Source of the DNA: Leptospira hartskeerlii
GTDB taxonomy: Bacteria; Spirochaetota; Leptospiria; Leptospirales; Leptospiraceae
Direction: 5' to 3'
Assembly (NCBI RefSeq): GCF_002811475.1
Contig: NZ_NPDL01000004.1
Location: 248,001 to 312,000, forward strand
DNA length: 64,000 bases
The position numbers and the translations under genes are program-made. Under the pieces are notes generated by a model, which was not told where the DNA came from, did no database searches, and saw only the letters and a program-made list of their open reading frames with translations. Of the stretch, positions 1-12,946 are shown in pieces; the first letter of the stretch is position 1; every line of letters begins with the position of its first letter.

Positions 1-765
1 TTCGGTTAAAGAAAGAAGAATAACCCGAAAAATTTCAGTTCTATATTTGAATCCTAAACTACTGAGTTTTAATGCCGCAGAGTGAAGATTTCTAAAATTC
101 CTGGATTGTGTTTGGGAAACTTCAAAAAGAATTCTGTTTTTTAGCGTGGTAGCAAACTGACTTGCTATCAATTCTAGAAAATAACGATCCTTCTCCGCTT
201 GTATAGGATCATCTTTTTCATAATCAACATTAATTAATCCTAATACTTCCTTTTTTAAATGAATTGGAACGGAAAGTTCCGATTCTACCTTATTCACACG
301 ACCATATTGTCTGATCTGTTTATGTGATTGTTCATCAAATCTATAGTAAACAGATTTGCAAGTCTCGATCGCTTGTCCTAAAGGTCCATTTTGCTCTCCT
401 TTTTTGATTTCCATTCTAAAAGCCAACTTTTCTAAAGCAGGACCTTTTTTGTTCTTACAGGATTTGACAAGGATACGATCCAATCTTGGCTCATATACCA
501 TGACTGAGATCCCGGGAAGATCCAATTTTCTGAATGCTAGATTGGTAAAGTTTTGGAGAAGGTCATCCAGATTCGGACTAGTATTAAAAAGAGAAAGAAA
601 TTCTAATAAAATCTCGTTGGATAACGCGTGAACTTCCGGAGGTTTAATCCTATTTCGTTTTCTTTTTTCTAAGATCCATTCTCTTCCACAGGAATTACAA
701 AGAAATTTTCCATCTTTGAGTTTCCCGTCTGGAAGATAAAATTCTCCGCAAAATACGCAGGACAT
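1..765 (-). CDS. GAF-domain protein with N-terminal zinc ribbon (C-terminus cut by window edge)
   Basis: The minus strand reads open from an ATG at 765 to the left edge, giving at least 255 residues. The N-terminus carries two CxxC pairs (CVFC near residue 3 and CNSC near 27) like a small zinc ribbon. From about residue 45 to 215 the pattern is that of a GAF sensor domain, ending in SVPIHLKKEVLGLINVDYE and a helix before the window ends. It is probably a cytoplasmic signalling protein, but any output domain lies outside the window. It is divergent from the sigma-54 activator, which also has GAF domains, across a gap of about 225 bases. Family assignment is by pattern only; what the GAF domain binds is unknown. 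Confidence 0.75.
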   Translation of the reverse strand, partial: MSCVFCGEFYLPDGKLKDGKFLCNSCGREWILEKRKRNRIKPPEVHALSNEILLEFLSLFNTSPNLDDLLQNFTNLAFRKLDLPGISVMVYEPRLDRILVKSCKNKKGPALEKLAFRMEIKKGEQNGPLGQAIETCKSVYYRFDEQSHKQIRQYGRVNKVESELSVPIHLKKEVLGLINVDYEKDDPIQAEKDRYFLELIASQFATTLKNRILFEVSQTQSRNFRNLHSAALKLSSLGFKYRTEIFRVILLSLTE

Positions 766-990
766 CCGGAGAAAAATGGTAAAGAAAATGTTTACTAGAG
801 GAAAGACGTTTTCGGTTCATTTAAAATAAAATCTCTGCATAACGAGAATTCGTTCTAAATTTCGAAAATTATCTTCCTATATAATCAGAAAGTATATCGA
901 TCATTCGTAATATTATGTCATTTGAAACATTGAACCAATATTGATTCTGATACAAATCTTGCGTTCTTTCCTGGAAACAAAGCGAGTTGC
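766..990. promoter_or_regulatory. Divergent intergenic region between two GAF-domain genes
   Basis: This AT-rich gap must hold promoters for both flanking genes. I see no strong operator-like palindrome and no sigma-54 type GG/GC element that I would trust. Confidence 0.4.
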
Positions 991-3153
991 TTGGATTTTA
1001 AGGTTTTTTCCTTGACCGCAAAATCATCAATCAGCACCTTTTTTAAGCAGATGTCCGGTTACATAAAACCCAGCCCACTCCGCCATATTCAAGAAGTGGC
1101 AACCGCAATGAATTCGACTTTAGATCCAGACCGTCTTCTGGATCTAATTTTGGAGAGATGTATCCAAATTTGTGAGGTCGGTTCTGGCTCACTCATGTTG
1201 ATCAGCAGAACGGATGAGGTCCTGGACATCGTTACTTTCAGAGGAATGAATCCTTCCGTTCGCACGAAAGTTAAACTCCGAGTGGGAGAAGGTATCACCG
1301 GTATCGTTGCAGCTTCCGGCGAAGGGATGATCGTAAACGACGTTACCCAAAACCCGCATTATATTTCCATTAAGGATGATATTCTTTCCGAGCTAGCAGT
1401 CCCAATGATTGTAGAAGACGAGGTGATCGGAGTTATCTCTCTCGATTCTAGCAGAAAGCAGGCTTTCTCTGACGAGCACCTTGAGTTAGTATCTACTTTG
1501 GCCAATATGGCTGCCCAGATCTTTAAGAACCTCCAGACTTTCAGACAGTTGGAGCAGAAGAATAAGATCCAACAAGTACTCATAGATATTTCTAGAACTG
1601 TAACTTCTACTTTAGTTCTGCAGGAAATTTTTGACGATGTGATGGATAGATTGGACAAATCTCTGAACCTGGAAAGAGGTTCCATCGTTCTATTCGATTC
1701 TGAGAAGAATATACTGAAACTCAGCGCGGCGTCAGGACTGACCGCAGAAGAGATGGAGAAGGGAGTGTATCTTCCCGGTGAAGGGGTCACTGGAAAAGTT
1801 TACGAATCCGGAGAAGCTGTCATCGTAGAATCCATCGTAAGCGATGAAAATTTCCTGAATAGATTAGGGAACGCTAGTCATTTTAAGAATAATCCTGAGA
1901 ACGTTAGTTTCCTTGCTGCACCTATCAAATCGGATACGGATGTATTAGGTGTAGTTAGCGTATTCTTCGTTCATAAAAAATACGTGGATCTAAAAACGTA
2001 TTTGGACTTCCTACAGGTAGTTGCCTCCGTAATTTACCAGGCGATCCGTATCCAAAAACTGATCGATGAAGAAAAACGTGAGATCTCCAGAGAAAACGTT
2101 CTATTAAAACGAGAACTTAAGAATAAGTACAAGTTCGGTTCCTTGATCGGAAAATCCAAGTCTATGGAAAAACTTTTCGAGATGATCCAGCTTGTTTCAG
2201 ATTCTCGCGCTTCCATATTAATCACCGGGGAGTCCGGAACTGGAAAAGAGATGATCGCATCTGCGATCCATTATAACTCTTCCAGAGGTGATAAACCTTT
2301 TATCAAGATCAACTGTGCAGCTATTCCTGAAAATCTTTTAGAGTCCGAATTGTTCGGTCATAAAAAAGGATCTTTTACCGGTGCGGTCGCCGACAAAAAA
2401 GGAAAGTTCGAGATGGCCGACACAGGGACCATCTTCTTAGATGAGATAGGAGAGATGGATCTTAATCTTCAATCCAAACTTTTGAGAGTTCTCCAAGAAA
2501 AGGAAATTGAAGCGGTAGGTTCGGTTAAACCTAAGAAGATAGACGTAAGGATAATAGCTGCGACTAATGCGGATCTGGAAGAGCTAATCTCTCAAAAACT
2601 CTTCAGAGCTGATTTATATTATCGTTTGAATGTGGTCAATATGTTGACTCCGCCTCTTCGTGAAAGGCCTGAAGATATTCCACTTCTTATCAATCATTTC
2701 ATTTCTAAATATACTTCCGAAAATATCAAGAAGATCAAAGGAATCACTAGAGAAGCCCATAAACTTCTGATGAGTTATAGCTGGCCTGGTAACGTTCGTG
2801 AATTAGAGAACGTGATCGAAAGAGCCGTTGTACTTTCCCAATCCGAAATGTTGGATATCCAGGATTTCTCAGAGATCAGTGGACGCATCCTTTATGGCGA
2901 CGAGGGAGAAGATGTGGAAGTCGGTGTAGATCCGGAAGCTTCTTCCGAAGTTGCAAGTTCCAAGTTTTCCCCTGCTCATTTAGATGCATTAGATGGAAGA
3001 GCTATGGAAGTTGTTGTGGGAGAAGTCGAAGCAAGACTGATCAAGTATGCTATGAAGAAGTTCAAATACACCAAGACCAGAGTTGCCAAGTTCTTGGGTA
3101 TAAACAGAAACACCTTAGATAAAAAGATCAAAGATCTTAAGATAGATTATTAG
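991..3153 (+). CDS. Sigma-54 dependent transcriptional activator with two GAF domains
   Basis: The 720-residue product has two GAF sensor domains (about 25-185 and 205-355), an AAA+ ATPase of the NtrC family (about 385-610) and a C-terminal Fis-type helix-turn-helix (about 680-718). Walker A is GESGTGKE near residue 413, the sigma-54 contact loop is GSFTGA near 460 (Ser in place of Ala in GAFTGA), and Walker B is FLDEIGE. No receiver domain precedes the AAA+ module, so activation should be through ligand sensing by the GAF domains, not phosphorylation. The reading frame opens at a TTG at 991; an ATG at 1051 (MSGYIKPS) is an equally possible start, since neither has a clear ribosome site. Its stop codon overlaps that of the convergent SET gene. 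The regulon cannot be read from the window. Confidence 0.93.
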   Translation: MDFKVFSLTAKSSISTFFKQMSGYIKPSPLRHIQEVATAMNSTLDPDRLLDLILERCIQICEVGSGSLMLISRTDEVLDIVTFRGMNPSVRTKVKLRVGEGITGIVAASGEGMIVNDVTQNPHYISIKDDILSELAVPMIVEDEVIGVISLDSSRKQAFSDEHLELVSTLANMAAQIFKNLQTFRQLEQKNKIQQVLIDISRTVTSTLVLQEIFDDVMDRLDKSLNLERGSIVLFDSEKNILKLSAASGLTAEEMEKGVYLPGEGVTGKVYESGEAVIVESIVSDENFLNRLGNASHFKNNPENVSFLAAPIKSDTDVLGVVSVFFVHKKYVDLKTYLDFLQVVASVIYQAIRIQKLIDEEKREISRENVLLKRELKNKYKFGSLIGKSKSMEKLFEMIQLVSDSRASILITGESGTGKEMIASAIHYNSSRGDKPFIKINCAAIPENLLESELFGHKKGSFTGAVADKKGKFEMADTGTIFLDEIGEMDLNLQSKLLRVLQEKEIEAVGSVKPKKIDVRIIAATNADLEELISQKLFRADLYYRLNVVNMLTPPLRERPEDIPLLINHFISKYTSENIKKIKGITREAHKLLMSYSWPGNVRELENVIERAVVLSQSEMLDIQDFSEISGRILYGDEGEDVEVGVDPEASSEVASSKFSPAHLDALDGRAMEVVVGEVEARLIKYAMKKFKYTKTRVAKFLGINRNTLDKKIKDLKIDY

Positions 3154-3548
3154 GAAGGAAGTTTTTCCTTCCAGTTCTGATCGAATTGTTTATAGTTACA
3201 GGTCAATTCTTCGTCCTTTAGGATCTTACGCACAGCTCTGTCCCTTCCTAAAGGATTACTTGCTCCTTGGACGCCACTTTTATCTTCCAAAGTGTTTGCT
3301 TGATCGCTATGGTTCATGAAGCGGGAATTATCTACGCAAAAATACCATTGCCCTTCGAACAAATAAGAATAAATATAGATCAGATTTTGGAGTCTTTCAG
3401 GAAGAGCTTGAACTTCCTCTTCAGTAAGGGTCCAAACAGTTTTAGGATGGAACTCCCATACGAGTTCACCTTCTTCTATATCCCTGCCTGCAAAAACTCC
3501 AAGGCCCCCTATCGGAGACTCGGCAACGTAAGTCGGTACTTTCAGCAT
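3150..3548 (-). CDS. SET-domain protein (putative protein lysine methyltransferase)
   Basis: About 132 residues from an ATG at 3548. The sequence has the SET landmarks in order: the N-terminal [17 protein letters not shown], the RFMNHSD motif (canonical NHS) and the closing ELTCNYKQF (canonical ELTxDY), so S-adenosylmethionine-dependent methyl transfer is the family role. The catalytic Tyr of the last motif is present. A longer frame opens at 3620 but would overlap the upstream ABC transporter; the ATG at 3548 starts just after that gene's stop, so the two are probably co-transcribed. There is no separate pre-SET or post-SET zinc region. The substrate is unknown. Confidence 0.8.
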   Translation of the reverse strand: MLKVPTYVAESPIGGLGVFAGRDIEEGELVWEFHPKTVWTLTEEEVQALPERLQNLIYIYSYLFEGQWYFCVDNSRFMNHSDQANTLEDKSGVQGASNPLGRDRAVRKILKDEELTCNYKQFDQNWKEKLPS

Positions 3549-3552
3549 ATTT

Positions 3553-5427
3553 CTATAATCCGATTGCGGCCGCAGAAAGTGAATCATTTTCCGGAGAAGG
3601 ATAAGGTTCCAAGCTTCCATTTTTCAAGATCACTACTTGGTCGGCAGCATGCAAACCGGTTAACCTATGGGTCACGGAAACGATCGTTCTTCCTTCTCTC
3701 AATTTTTGGAGAGTTTTTAAGATCCTCGCTTCTGTAATGGGATCCAATGCGGAAGTCGCTTCATCCAAAAGTAGAATTTGAGGATTTCTTACTAAGGCTC
3801 TTGCCAGAGCTATCCTTTGCTTTTCTCCGCCTGAAAGTTTAGAACCCTTGTCTCCTGCGATGGTTTCGTATCCATCCGGAAGTGCGGAAATGAATTCGTG
3901 GATCTCAGCCAACTTTGCTGCTTCGATCGCTTCTTCCGGAGTTGCGTCCGGACGTCCCATACGAATGTTTTCGAGGATGCTTGTATGGAATAAGAAAGTA
4001 TCTTGGAATACGATACCAATCATGGAATGAAGTGCATTCAATCGGATCTTCTCCATTGCGATACCGTCCAAGCTGACTTTTCCTTGGTTCGGTTCCATCA
4101 TTCCCAAGATAAACTTGAGAATAGTACTTTTTCCGGAACCACTTTGCCCAAGGATAACGGTATAAGTTCCCTTTTTGATCTCCAGATTTACTCCGCTAAG
4201 ATTCTTTGTCCTACCTTTATAACGAAAATGTAAATCTTCAAGTTTGATAGAATTTTGTAATTCGGATGGAGCAAATGGGCGTTCTCCTTCCGTTTCGAAG
4301 GTTGGAGTTCTTAAGATCTCTAGTATTCTTCTAGCGGAACCGCTTGCTTGGTTCATTGTAGGAAAATACTGGGAAACATAAAGTAGAGAATAAGACAAAT
4401 TCAAGAATGGAGGAAGAAAAGCAGCCAAAGCCCCGACGCTCACCATTCCATGAAATGCAAACCAAGCACCTGAAATCAAAAGTACAGCTTGTAAAAGAAG
4501 AATTCCACCGGAAGCAGAACGTTCTAAATAAGAATTGGTCAGTCCTAGCCTTAAAGAAACATGAAATAGTTTCTCACAATTCCCTTTAAATTTATCCCAG
4601 AAGGCCCCGTCCAAATCATAAACCCGGATCAGATTTTGAGCGGAGATAGATTCCTCAACAGCAGTTAAGACCTTGGCTTCTTCTATCTTTCTTTCGTAAC
4701 TTGCTGCAGTAGATCTTGTGGAGAAGAATACAGGTCCTAAGAAAGTAATCGGCCAGATCAAGGTTGCAATTGCGCCTAACTTCCAATCTAAGGCGAATAA
4801 TAACGCGGTCCCAAAAATCGCTTCTAATAATGGAGAAATTCCCCAAGGAATCAGAGCAAGCACTGCGTTTTCTAAGGCTGTCAAGTCAGTGGAGAATCTT
4901 GAAAGCACGTCTCCCAGACGAGTATTTGAGTAAAAGTCTAGATTTACTCTTTGTAAATGAATGAATAGTTCTTCTCTCATGTCTCTTATGGCGCGAGCTG
5001 AGACCCAATTGTATAGATAATCGCGGACCGTCCCTGCAGCGGTGATTAAGATTGTGCCACCAACCAGTAGGGCGCCCGTGATATAGAGAACTGTTTCATT
5101 CTTCCCAATTAAAGCTTCGTCGATCAGAAACTTAAAAGAGAAAGGAATTGCAGAATAAACGATGATTTCAGTAAAAAGAAGGCCTAAAACGACACCTAGT
5201 CGTACTTTATAATTCTTAAAATATCTGCCTAACCCAAGCAGAACTAGAAAGGGAGATTCGGAAGAAGGTTCGGTCCCTGCAAAACTTGGCCCTAAAGAAG
5301 AAGAATAAGAGCCTCTAGCCGCTTGGCTTCCTTGAGGAACCTTAGGAACGGCTGATTTTGAGTTAGAATACGTCGCTTGTGCTTTTCCGAATTTGAATCC
5401 TTCGGTAAATTTCTGTTTATTTGTCAT
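3553..5427 (-). CDS. ABC exporter, fused membrane and ATPase domains
   Basis: A 624-residue half-transporter of the MsbA/multidrug exporter type. A low-complexity N-terminal tail of about 60 residues precedes a six-helix membrane domain (about 70-350) and a nucleotide-binding domain (about 385-615). Walker A is GQSGSGKST near 427, the signature is LSGGEKQR near 530, Walker B is [12 protein letters not shown] near 548, and the switch His lies in SVTHRLTG. It should act as a dimer in the inner membrane; the substrate (lipid, drug or peptide) cannot be told. The SET gene follows four bases after its stop. It is divergent from the ACT-domain gene. Confidence 0.92.
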   Translation of the reverse strand: MTNKQKFTEGFKFGKAQATYSNSKSAVPKVPQGSQAARGSYSSSLGPSFAGTEPSSESPFLVLLGLGRYFKNYKVRLGVVLGLLFTEIIVYSAIPFSFKFLIDEALIGKNETVLYITGALLVGGTILITAAGTVRDYLYNWVSARAIRDMREELFIHLQRVNLDFYSNTRLGDVLSRFSTDLTALENAVLALIPWGISPLLEAIFGTALLFALDWKLGAIATLIWPITFLGPVFFSTRSTAASYERKIEEAKVLTAVEESISAQNLIRVYDLDGAFWDKFKGNCEKLFHVSLRLGLTNSYLERSASGGILLLQAVLLISGAWFAFHGMVSVGALAAFLPPFLNLSYSLLYVSQYFPTMNQASGSARRILEILRTPTFETEGERPFAPSELQNSIKLEDLHFRYKGRTKNLSGVNLEIKKGTYTVILGQSGSGKSTILKFILGMMEPNQGKVSLDGIAMEKIRLNALHSMIGIVFQDTFLFHTSILENIRMGRPDATPEEAIEAAKLAEIHEFISALPDGYETIAGDKGSKLSGGEKQRIALARALVRNPQILLLDEATSALDPITEARILKTLQKLREGRTIVSVTHRLTGLHAADQVVILKNGSLEPYPSPENDSLSAAAIGL

Positions 5428-5694
5428 ATATGTATCCCCAGCGGGAAGAAAGGCGCATCGGTTTAGTAAAAAAATTTCACCGATTTCCCCAGTATATTCG
5501 AGAGGGCTTTCCGCGTATATCCGGTAGCAGCGGATTTTCCTCGAACTTCTGTCTCATTGATGAAAAATTTTAGGAGACAGAATATTGAAAAAGGCGCTAC
5601 TACTCATTTAGACTTCGAAAACATTCCTCGAAAACTTGGGTTTTTGAGTGTTATTTTTCAAGGAATATGCAGGCTTTGTAGGAAAGCGGAAACT
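5428..5694. promoter_or_regulatory. Divergent intergenic region, ABC exporter / ACT protein
   Basis: 267 bases without a convincing gene. A long-spaced inverted repeat (ATCGGT ... ACCGAT, about 5458-5486) sits near the exporter start and could be a hairpin or an operator, but its arms are only six bases. A weak frame runs through the right part (from 5557) into the ACT gene; its first 46 residues do not look like part of that family. Confidence 0.35.
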
Positions 5695-6306
5695 ATGATA
5701 GAATTTAACTACAAAGAAGAATACGGAGTCTACAGAGTTACTCTTAAGACTTCTGAAACTGCCCCGGGAACACTTCACAAAATGGTGAAGGCAATGTTCT
5801 TTATGGGATTCGAGATCCTTTCCGGAGATATTCGCACGATCAAAGACGGCGATTCCATGATCAGTTACGACGAATTTCTTCTTAGATCTCCTGAAACAGA
5901 TTCTAAAATCAAGGCATCCAAACTAGGTATCTTAATGTCTTCCGTCTTTTCTGATGACAATGCGTTGGAAGAGATGATCCAGACCTCAAGTGAAATAGAT
6001 ATTCGAAATACATTTTATCTAGGACAAGATTCTCAATTGGAGTTTGAGGACTTACCTGGCAATTCTGCTACAAAATTCTACTTAGAAGCTCCGGATAGAA
6101 AAGGATTATTATACTTTGTGACCGGAGTTTTAAAGGATCTGGGGATCAATATTATCTCCGGCGAAGTTAGAACTGACGGCAAGTCCCTAAAAGCCCAGGA
6201 TACATTCATACTAACCGACTCTCGTACAGGACTCGGGTTTGCTGGAAGCTCCATAGAAGAAAGGATCCGTAGATATATTCTGCAAAGCAGCCTAAATCAA
6301 GTTTGA
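5695..6306 (+). CDS. Tandem ACT-domain protein
   Basis: A 203-residue protein made of two ACT domains, roughly residues 8-75 and 125-190. Each has the beta-strand plus GxL...G.NI.SG pattern ([16 protein letters not shown] and [11 protein letters not shown]), similar to the C-terminal ACT pair of GlnD uridylyltransferases but with no catalytic domain attached. ACT domains usually bind amino acids, so a small regulatory sensor is likely; this is inference. The ATG at 5695 has an AGGAAAGCGGA ribosome site just upstream and begins exactly where ACT-like sequence starts, so I prefer it to the in-frame ATG at 5557. Confidence 0.8.
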   Translation: MIEFNYKEEYGVYRVTLKTSETAPGTLHKMVKAMFFMGFEILSGDIRTIKDGDSMISYDEFLLRSPETDSKIKASKLGILMSSVFSDDNALEEMIQTSSEIDIRNTFYLGQDSQLEFEDLPGNSATKFYLEAPDRKGLLYFVTGVLKDLGINIISGEVRTDGKSLKAQDTFILTDSRTGLGFAGSSIEERIRRYILQSSLNQV

Positions 6307-6429
6307 TCAGGCATATTTGAAACGTCCAAATTATTAAACCCATAAAGAGACGTATTATAGTATTGGAATGATTCGATTCATCGGATCAATTTGCCGATAT
6401 TATTATGCAGGAGTTCCTTCCACCTAACG

Positions 6430-7923
<1,494 letters not shown>

Positions 7924-8066
7924 TCGATTGACACAATTTCGGAAATTTATTCTTGCCTACTAGCAAGGTTAAATCATTTCTTTGTTACTAAACAGATATC
8001 TTACTTAAACGTTATATACATCGGGCTTATTTTTTGGCCCTGTGGTAATGCGTATGGATTTTTATA

Positions 8067-9554
8067 ATGACTCAGTTTCAAAGTGGTCCAATCGATCCTC
8101 TCAGACTTGAAAGATTTGAGTTTAATGCAGATGTAATTAGACAGTTTAAGGAAAATCAAACCATTCCTGTAGACTTTTATAACAAGAACGGACAGATTTT
8201 AATCCATCGCAAAGATAACGCTAGCGAAGCGGATATTAATAAACTACAAAAGTTCGAACTTCAAGGGATTTACTTCCTTCTATCCGAAAGGCATAAGGTA
8301 GGGATCCAAACGGACCAACCAGATTCGGTAAACGGCAAAAAAGTTTCTTATATCAAATTAGTGAATCCTGATCTTACCTTGCAGATGGCAAGACAGGCTT
8401 CCGATCTTCTTAAAGATTTACGAGATTATCCTTTAAACGGAAATCATGTGAAGAACGTTGCAAAGGCGATCGACGGGATCCTAGATGATTTTGCGAATAG
8501 CCAAGATGTTGAATTAGGATTGGTCAACGTTATCGAAGTCATGAAATCTGCCGGAGTGGAAACTGACTCCGAAGTTCTTACCAAAAGAACCGTTATCTCT
8601 ATGGCAATGAAACTTCGGAGCCTAAAAGCGATCTCAGTCAAAGACAACGAAAATTCTAAAGCACAACAATTGAATCTGATGATGGCAGCTTATATGGTAG
8701 ATATAGGCAAAGTCAGAATGAAATTTCCAGTGCATGGGAACCTAAGCACAGAAGAATTCGAATATGTAAAAAATCACCCTATCATTAGCTACTTGATGAT
8801 AGGAAACATGGCTTCTATACAAAGTCCCGTGAAAACCGCGGTATTAAACAGTCATAGACCGTACAGAGGAGAAGGATTGAACAATAACTATCCTTCTACT
8901 GCGTTCTTAACGAAACGACTGGGAGAATATTACGAAAAATATAAGAATGATCCTTCCAGAAGCGTGCTTGTAGAAGATATGCAAAGGCAATTGTACATTT
9001 TACAGAGTAATTCTTATAGTGAAGACGATCCTGCTATTATTTCTATCGCGGGCGAATTTGCATCTCTTAGTAGTGAACAACATTGGAGATCGGCTTATTC
9101 CCCTGTCACAGCAATGAAGTTGATCCTAAATAACAGCTTTTTCTCATATAATGAAAGAGTTGTTAAGGAATTTTTCGATTTCATGGCTTTGAGTTTATGT
9201 GAGAACAAAAGTGTTCTGAACGAGGGAGACTATGTGATTGTAGTTTCTACGGATTCCCAGCATAAGATCCACTTTGAGACCTGCGTCATTAAAGAGATTA
9301 ACAAAAATCAAACTCGCCCTCTTCTAGAAAGAGTTGGAACAATCAGACCTGTATTCTCTAATAAGGGAAAACTTAAGATTGTAGGTTACGATCGTAAAAC
9401 TTTCCGCCCGGATATTAGAAAGGCGGTTTTCAATCTTGCGAACGCAGTGGACCCAAGAAGGGTGATTTATTCAATCGATCCTGAATTGGATCCACCTTTG
9501 TTCGATCTGATTGATAGAAGTTATCGCAAAACAGCTCCGAAATCTGTCGCGTAA
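8067..9554 (+). CDS. Degenerate HD-GYP-like protein, second of tandem pair
   Basis: A 495-residue paralogue of the preceding gene, sharing the same layout from [15 protein letters not shown] to the C-terminal [15 protein letters not shown]. Its HD-region motif is [12 protein letters not shown], so DIGK is kept but the first His is Val. The later motif is [16 protein letters not shown], which again lacks the HHE and GYP residues. A regulatory or protein-binding role seems more likely than catalysis; this is inference. The 143-base gap to the first copy has no clear terminator, so the two may share a transcript. aroC follows on the same strand. Confidence 0.72.
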   Translation: MTQFQSGPIDPLRLERFEFNADVIRQFKENQTIPVDFYNKNGQILIHRKDNASEADINKLQKFELQGIYFLLSERHKVGIQTDQPDSVNGKKVSYIKLVNPDLTLQMARQASDLLKDLRDYPLNGNHVKNVAKAIDGILDDFANSQDVELGLVNVIEVMKSAGVETDSEVLTKRTVISMAMKLRSLKAISVKDNENSKAQQLNLMMAAYMVDIGKVRMKFPVHGNLSTEEFEYVKNHPIISYLMIGNMASIQSPVKTAVLNSHRPYRGEGLNNNYPSTAFLTKRLGEYYEKYKNDPSRSVLVEDMQRQLYILQSNSYSEDDPAIISIAGEFASLSSEQHWRSAYSPVTAMKLILNNSFFSYNERVVKEFFDFMALSLCENKSVLNEGDYVIVVSTDSQHKIHFETCVIKEINKNQTRPLLERVGTIRPVFSNKGKLKIVGYDRKTFRPDIRKAVFNLANAVDPRRVIYSIDPELDPPLFDLIDRSYRKTAPKSVA

Positions 9555-9626
9555 ACGATTCTCTTTTCCTCTCAGTATTGGAATCCTACTTTCTTCCGTT
9601 GGTGGTCTCCTGTTTTCTGGTACTGT

Positions 9627-10772
9627 ATGCCTTCCAGTTGGGGTAAAATATTCAAAGTCAGTACGTTCGGAGAATCTCATGGCGAAGCCGTGGGAGTTGT
9701 TGTAGAAGGAGTTCCAGCGGGTATTCCGATCCGATTGGATGAGATCCAAAAGGATTTAAACAGAAGAAGACCCGGACAAAGTAAACTCACAACTCCTAGG
9801 GACGAATCGGACACTGTTCGAGTTCTCTCCGGAGTTTTTGAAGGAAAAACGATCGGAAGTCCGATCGCATTGATCGTAAACAATCAGAACACGATCTCCA
9901 AAGATTACGAAAATCTAAGGGAAACTTTCCGTCCTTCTCATGCAGATTATACTTACCAAACCAAGTACGGATTCCGCGCTCACGTAGGAGGAGGAAGGTC
10001 CTCCGTTCGTGAAACAATTGCAAGAGTGGCTGCAGGCGCGATTGCCAGAATGATCCTAGAAGATGATCTTGGAGTCAAAACAGTCGCTTGGGTGGATACA
10101 ATTGGCACCATCTCTTCTGAAATTGCAGAAAGTAAATATCCTCAGACCAGAGAAGATGTAGATGTAAATGAAGTCCGTTGTCCTGACACTCAAGCTGCAG
10201 ACAAAATGCGTTCTCTTATTTTGCAAATGAAAGAAGCAGGAGATAGCGTAGGCGGAATTATCCGCTCTGCTTCATATAATCTTCCCCCAGGTCTTGGAGA
10301 TCCGGTGTACGATAAACTGGATGGAGACATAGCAAAAGCAATTCTATCCATTCCTGCATGTAAAGGTTTCGAGGTTGGTTCCGGATTTTCTGGAACTCTT
10401 CTAACAGGAAGCACTCATAACGACGAATTTTACGTGGAAGAAGGAAGTGGAAGAGTCCGTACTCGCACAAATAATTCCGGAGGACTCCAAGGTGGGATCT
10501 CCAACGGAGAAACTTTGGTAGTCCGAGCTGCGTTTAAACCTACCTCTACCATTTTCAAAAAACAAAATACTGTGAATATCGACGGAAAAGAAACCACATT
10601 GGAAGCGAAAGGCAGGCACGATCCATGTGTTCTACCTAGAGCAGTTCCGATTGTAGAAGCTGCGATAAACCTGGTTCTAGTAGATGCTTATCTTTACCAA
10701 AGGGCGATGAATCCTCAGTGGTTCCAAAAATGGGCCAAAATTCCGGATTATTACAGAGATTTAAAACTCTGA
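9627..10772 (+). CDS. aroC: Chorismate synthase
   Basis: A 381-residue enzyme converting 5-enolpyruvylshikimate-3-phosphate to chorismate with reduced FMN, the last step of the shikimate pathway. Family landmarks are all visible: FGESHG near residue 14, [16 protein letters not shown] near 47, the [17 protein letters not shown] stretch, the [10 protein letters not shown] loop and [12 protein letters not shown]. Length is normal for the family. The ATG at 9627 gives the expected N-terminus ([15 protein letters not shown]) although no strong ribosome site precedes it. No other shikimate genes are nearby. Confidence 0.97.
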   Translation: MPSSWGKIFKVSTFGESHGEAVGVVVEGVPAGIPIRLDEIQKDLNRRRPGQSKLTTPRDESDTVRVLSGVFEGKTIGSPIALIVNNQNTISKDYENLRETFRPSHADYTYQTKYGFRAHVGGGRSSVRETIARVAAGAIARMILEDDLGVKTVAWVDTIGTISSEIAESKYPQTREDVDVNEVRCPDTQAADKMRSLILQMKEAGDSVGGIIRSASYNLPPGLGDPVYDKLDGDIAKAILSIPACKGFEVGSGFSGTLLTGSTHNDEFYVEEGSGRVRTRTNNSGGLQGGISNGETLVVRAAFKPTSTIFKKQNTVNIDGKETTLEAKGRHDPCVLPRAVPIVEAAINLVLVDAYLYQRAMNPQWFQKWAKIPDYYRDLKL

Positions 10773-10917
10773 ATTTGTATCTTCGTCCACAAGCGGGTTT
10801 CAAGAATCTGAGACAGGCTCTCACATCTTTGCGATCTAGAAACGGGTTGCCAACTTAGAATAGTACGTTTCAAATGAAATTTGACGCCCTGGCTTGTTTA
10901 GAAAAACGGAGGTTCGA

Positions 10918-12372
10918 GTGGTCAAGATAAAGATAGACGGGATCGAATACGAGGTCGACGAGAAAAAAAATCTGATATCCGCCGCTAAAGATGCCGGAGT
11001 GGATATTCCGTTTTTCTGTTATCATCCTAAATTATCAGTGGTGGGCATGTGCCGTATGTGCCTCATCGAGATAGAGGGGATTCCCCGCTTACAAGTTGCC
11101 TGCAATACTAAAGTCACCGAAGGACTTTCTATCATTACTAAGAGTGATAGAGTCATCGAAGCGAGAGAAGGAACGATGGAATTCCTACTCGCAAATCACC
11201 CATTAGATTGCCCTGTCTGCGATAAAGCTGGAGAATGTCAGCTCCAAGATAATTCCTTCAAAGAAGGGAAAGGAAATTCCAGATTCACATTAGAAAAAAG
11301 AAATATTCCTCAAGAAGAGATCGGTTCCAACCTGATCATTAACCATAATCGTTGTATCGTATGTTATCGTTGTGTTCGTTTCGAAGAAGAAATGGTGGGA
11401 GAATCCAACCTAGGGCTCTTTGAAAGAGGGTATCATTCCATCATAGGTCTCGCAAAAGAAGAACCTATCAATCATAATTACCAGGGCGCGCTTGCGGATA
11501 TTTGCCCAGTCGGTGCATTATTAAATCATAAAACATTATTCAAATCCAGGGTCTGGTGGTACAAATCCGAAGACTCCGTATGTCCTGGGTGTAGCACGGG
11601 TTGTAAAACTTATACAAATGTTCGAGACAATAAAATGTTCCGATATATGCCTCGTATCGACGAGGAGAAGGACCAATATTTCCTTTGTGATAAAGGAAGA
11701 TTCAATGTTGATTGGCTGAATACGAACAGATTGTTCTCCTTTTATAAAGGAGGAGAAGTAAGCGTTAGCACTACTGTTCTGGATGAGATTTCTGAAAAAA
11801 TTTCGAGATCTAAAAAGATCGCAGTGATCGGTGGAGCTCACGAGTCGGACCAAAACTTAAAATCTATCAAAGAATCCTTATCTAAACTCGGAGTTGCATT
11901 TGTAACGGAAGCAAGAGTAAGTTCTGAACAATATAAAGAACCTGAACAAGTGGATTTCTTATATACTACCGACAAAAGGCCGAACACTAGAGGTGCTTTA
12001 GACTCGGGTTTTGTTTCTGGCGAAGGAATCGATTCCATTCGATCTGCGGCCATAAAAGGCGAATTCGATCTGATCTTTGTAATTAAAGAAAAGGTTTCTG
12101 AAATCTTAGCTGGTGTTCCTTCTGAATCTATAGTAGTTTTAGAAACGAATCTTACGGAAGATGTTGCTAGTGCAAAATATTCCGTACCGATAAAAGTGTA
12201 TTCTGAACAAAGTGGAAGTTTTACGAATAAGAAGGGATGGGTCCAGAACTTCAATAAATCTATGGAAGCACCAAAAGGTTTATCAAGCTCTGCGGAAATC
12301 TTCTCCTTATTAGAAAAGAAAACGTTAGAATTACGTTCTAACCCTAAAGAGGCAGCCGTTGGGAACAGTTAA
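10918..12372 (+). CDS. nuoG: NADH-quinone oxidoreductase subunit G (short form)
   Basis: About 484 residues from a GTG at 10918, preceded by CGGAGG at five bases. The N-terminal [2Fe-2S] domain has the Cys set FFCYHP, GMCRMC and VACNT. It is followed by [18 protein letters not shown] (cluster N3 with its His ligand), [13 protein letters not shown] and DICPVGAL (4Fe-4S sites), then [11 protein letters not shown] at the start of the molybdopterin-like domain. The C-terminal region is short: about 480 residues against roughly 700-900 in many bacteria, so only a remnant of the molybdopterin oxidoreductase fold remains. It passes electrons from NuoF towards NuoI in complex I. It overlaps nuoI by 14 bases, indicating translational coupling. 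Confidence 0.93.
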   Translation: MVKIKIDGIEYEVDEKKNLISAAKDAGVDIPFFCYHPKLSVVGMCRMCLIEIEGIPRLQVACNTKVTEGLSIITKSDRVIEAREGTMEFLLANHPLDCPVCDKAGECQLQDNSFKEGKGNSRFTLEKRNIPQEEIGSNLIINHNRCIVCYRCVRFEEEMVGESNLGLFERGYHSIIGLAKEEPINHNYQGALADICPVGALLNHKTLFKSRVWWYKSEDSVCPGCSTGCKTYTNVRDNKMFRYMPRIDEEKDQYFLCDKGRFNVDWLNTNRLFSFYKGGEVSVSTTVLDEISEKISRSKKIAVIGGAHESDQNLKSIKESLSKLGVAFVTEARVSSEQYKEPEQVDFLYTTDKRPNTRGALDSGFVSGEGIDSIRSAAIKGEFDLIFVIKEKVSEILAGVPSESIVVLETNLTEDVASAKYSVPIKVYSEQSGSFTNKKGWVQNFNKSMEAPKGLSSSAEIFSLLEKKTLELRSNPKEAAVGNS

Positions 12373-12886
12373 TGTAATTAATGTAGCGGCAAAACATAAG
12401 CCCGCTTGGTACCAAAGATTATATTCCTATTCGATTGCAAATGGGCTTTGGATAACTCTTAAACATTTTATCAAAGCAGCTTTTCTAAAAGGCGCAGTCA
12501 CATTAGAATTTCCTGAAAAGAAAAGAAAGTTCTCTCCTCGTTTCCGTGGAATGCATACCATGAAGCGCGATGAGATAGGCAGAGAAAGATGCACTAGCTG
12601 TTTTTGCTGTATGTGGATTTGCCCCGCAGATGCAATCAAGATAGAAGCAGGACATGTAACTCCTGAGATACAACATCTTCATCCTGAAGATAAATTTGCT
12701 AAGAAGTTCGAGATAGATCTATTACGTTGTATATTCTGCGGAATGTGTGAAGAAGCATGTCCTAAAGGTGCGATCTATTTGGACGGCCCGGCCGAGATGG
12801 CCGCAGACAATAGAGAAGATTTGATCTTAACTAAAGAAAGAATGATGCAAAAAATCGGAGGACCGATCATAGGAGAAAGACTCTAA
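12359..12886 (+). CDS. nuoI: NADH-quinone oxidoreductase subunit I
   Basis: A 175-residue ferredoxin-like complex I subunit with two 4Fe-4S motifs, [12 protein letters not shown] (about 78-89) and [12 protein letters not shown] (about 123-134), carrying clusters N6a and N6b. The TTG start at 12359 is supported by AAAGAGG seven bases upstream and lies inside the end of nuoG. A long N-terminal amphipathic stretch ([16 protein letters not shown]) matches the membrane-arm contact of NuoI. No other nuo genes adjoin; a terminator-like hairpin follows. Confidence 0.94.
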   Translation: MGTVNVINVAAKHKPAWYQRLYSYSIANGLWITLKHFIKAAFLKGAVTLEFPEKKRKFSPRFRGMHTMKRDEIGRERCTSCFCCMWICPADAIKIEAGHVTPEIQHLHPEDKFAKKFEIDLLRCIFCGMCEEACPKGAIYLDGPAEMAADNREDLILTKERMMQKIGGPIIGERL

Positions 12887-12909
12887 TTCTCCGACCTTTC
12901 TATTTCAAT

Positions 12910-12926
12910 AGCCCGCTTCGCGGGCT
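12910..12926 (+). terminator. Hairpin after nuoI
   Basis: AGCCCGCTTCGCGGGCT forms a six to seven base-pair GC-rich stem with a TTC loop, placed 24 bases after the nuoI stop. The T tail is poor on both strands, so it could serve nuoI and the convergent DUF433 gene only as a partial terminator. Confidence 0.6.
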
Positions 12927-12946
12927 TCAAAGTCCAGCCCAAATCC

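Noticed and set aside
3267..3737. Open frame of 156 residues on the plus strand
   Set aside because: It runs antisense over the SET gene and the end of the ABC exporter, both with clear family motifs, and its own product has no recognisable pattern.
5557..5694. N-terminal extension of the ACT protein
   Set aside because: The 46 extra residues do not look like family sequence, and the ATG at 5695 has a good ribosome site.
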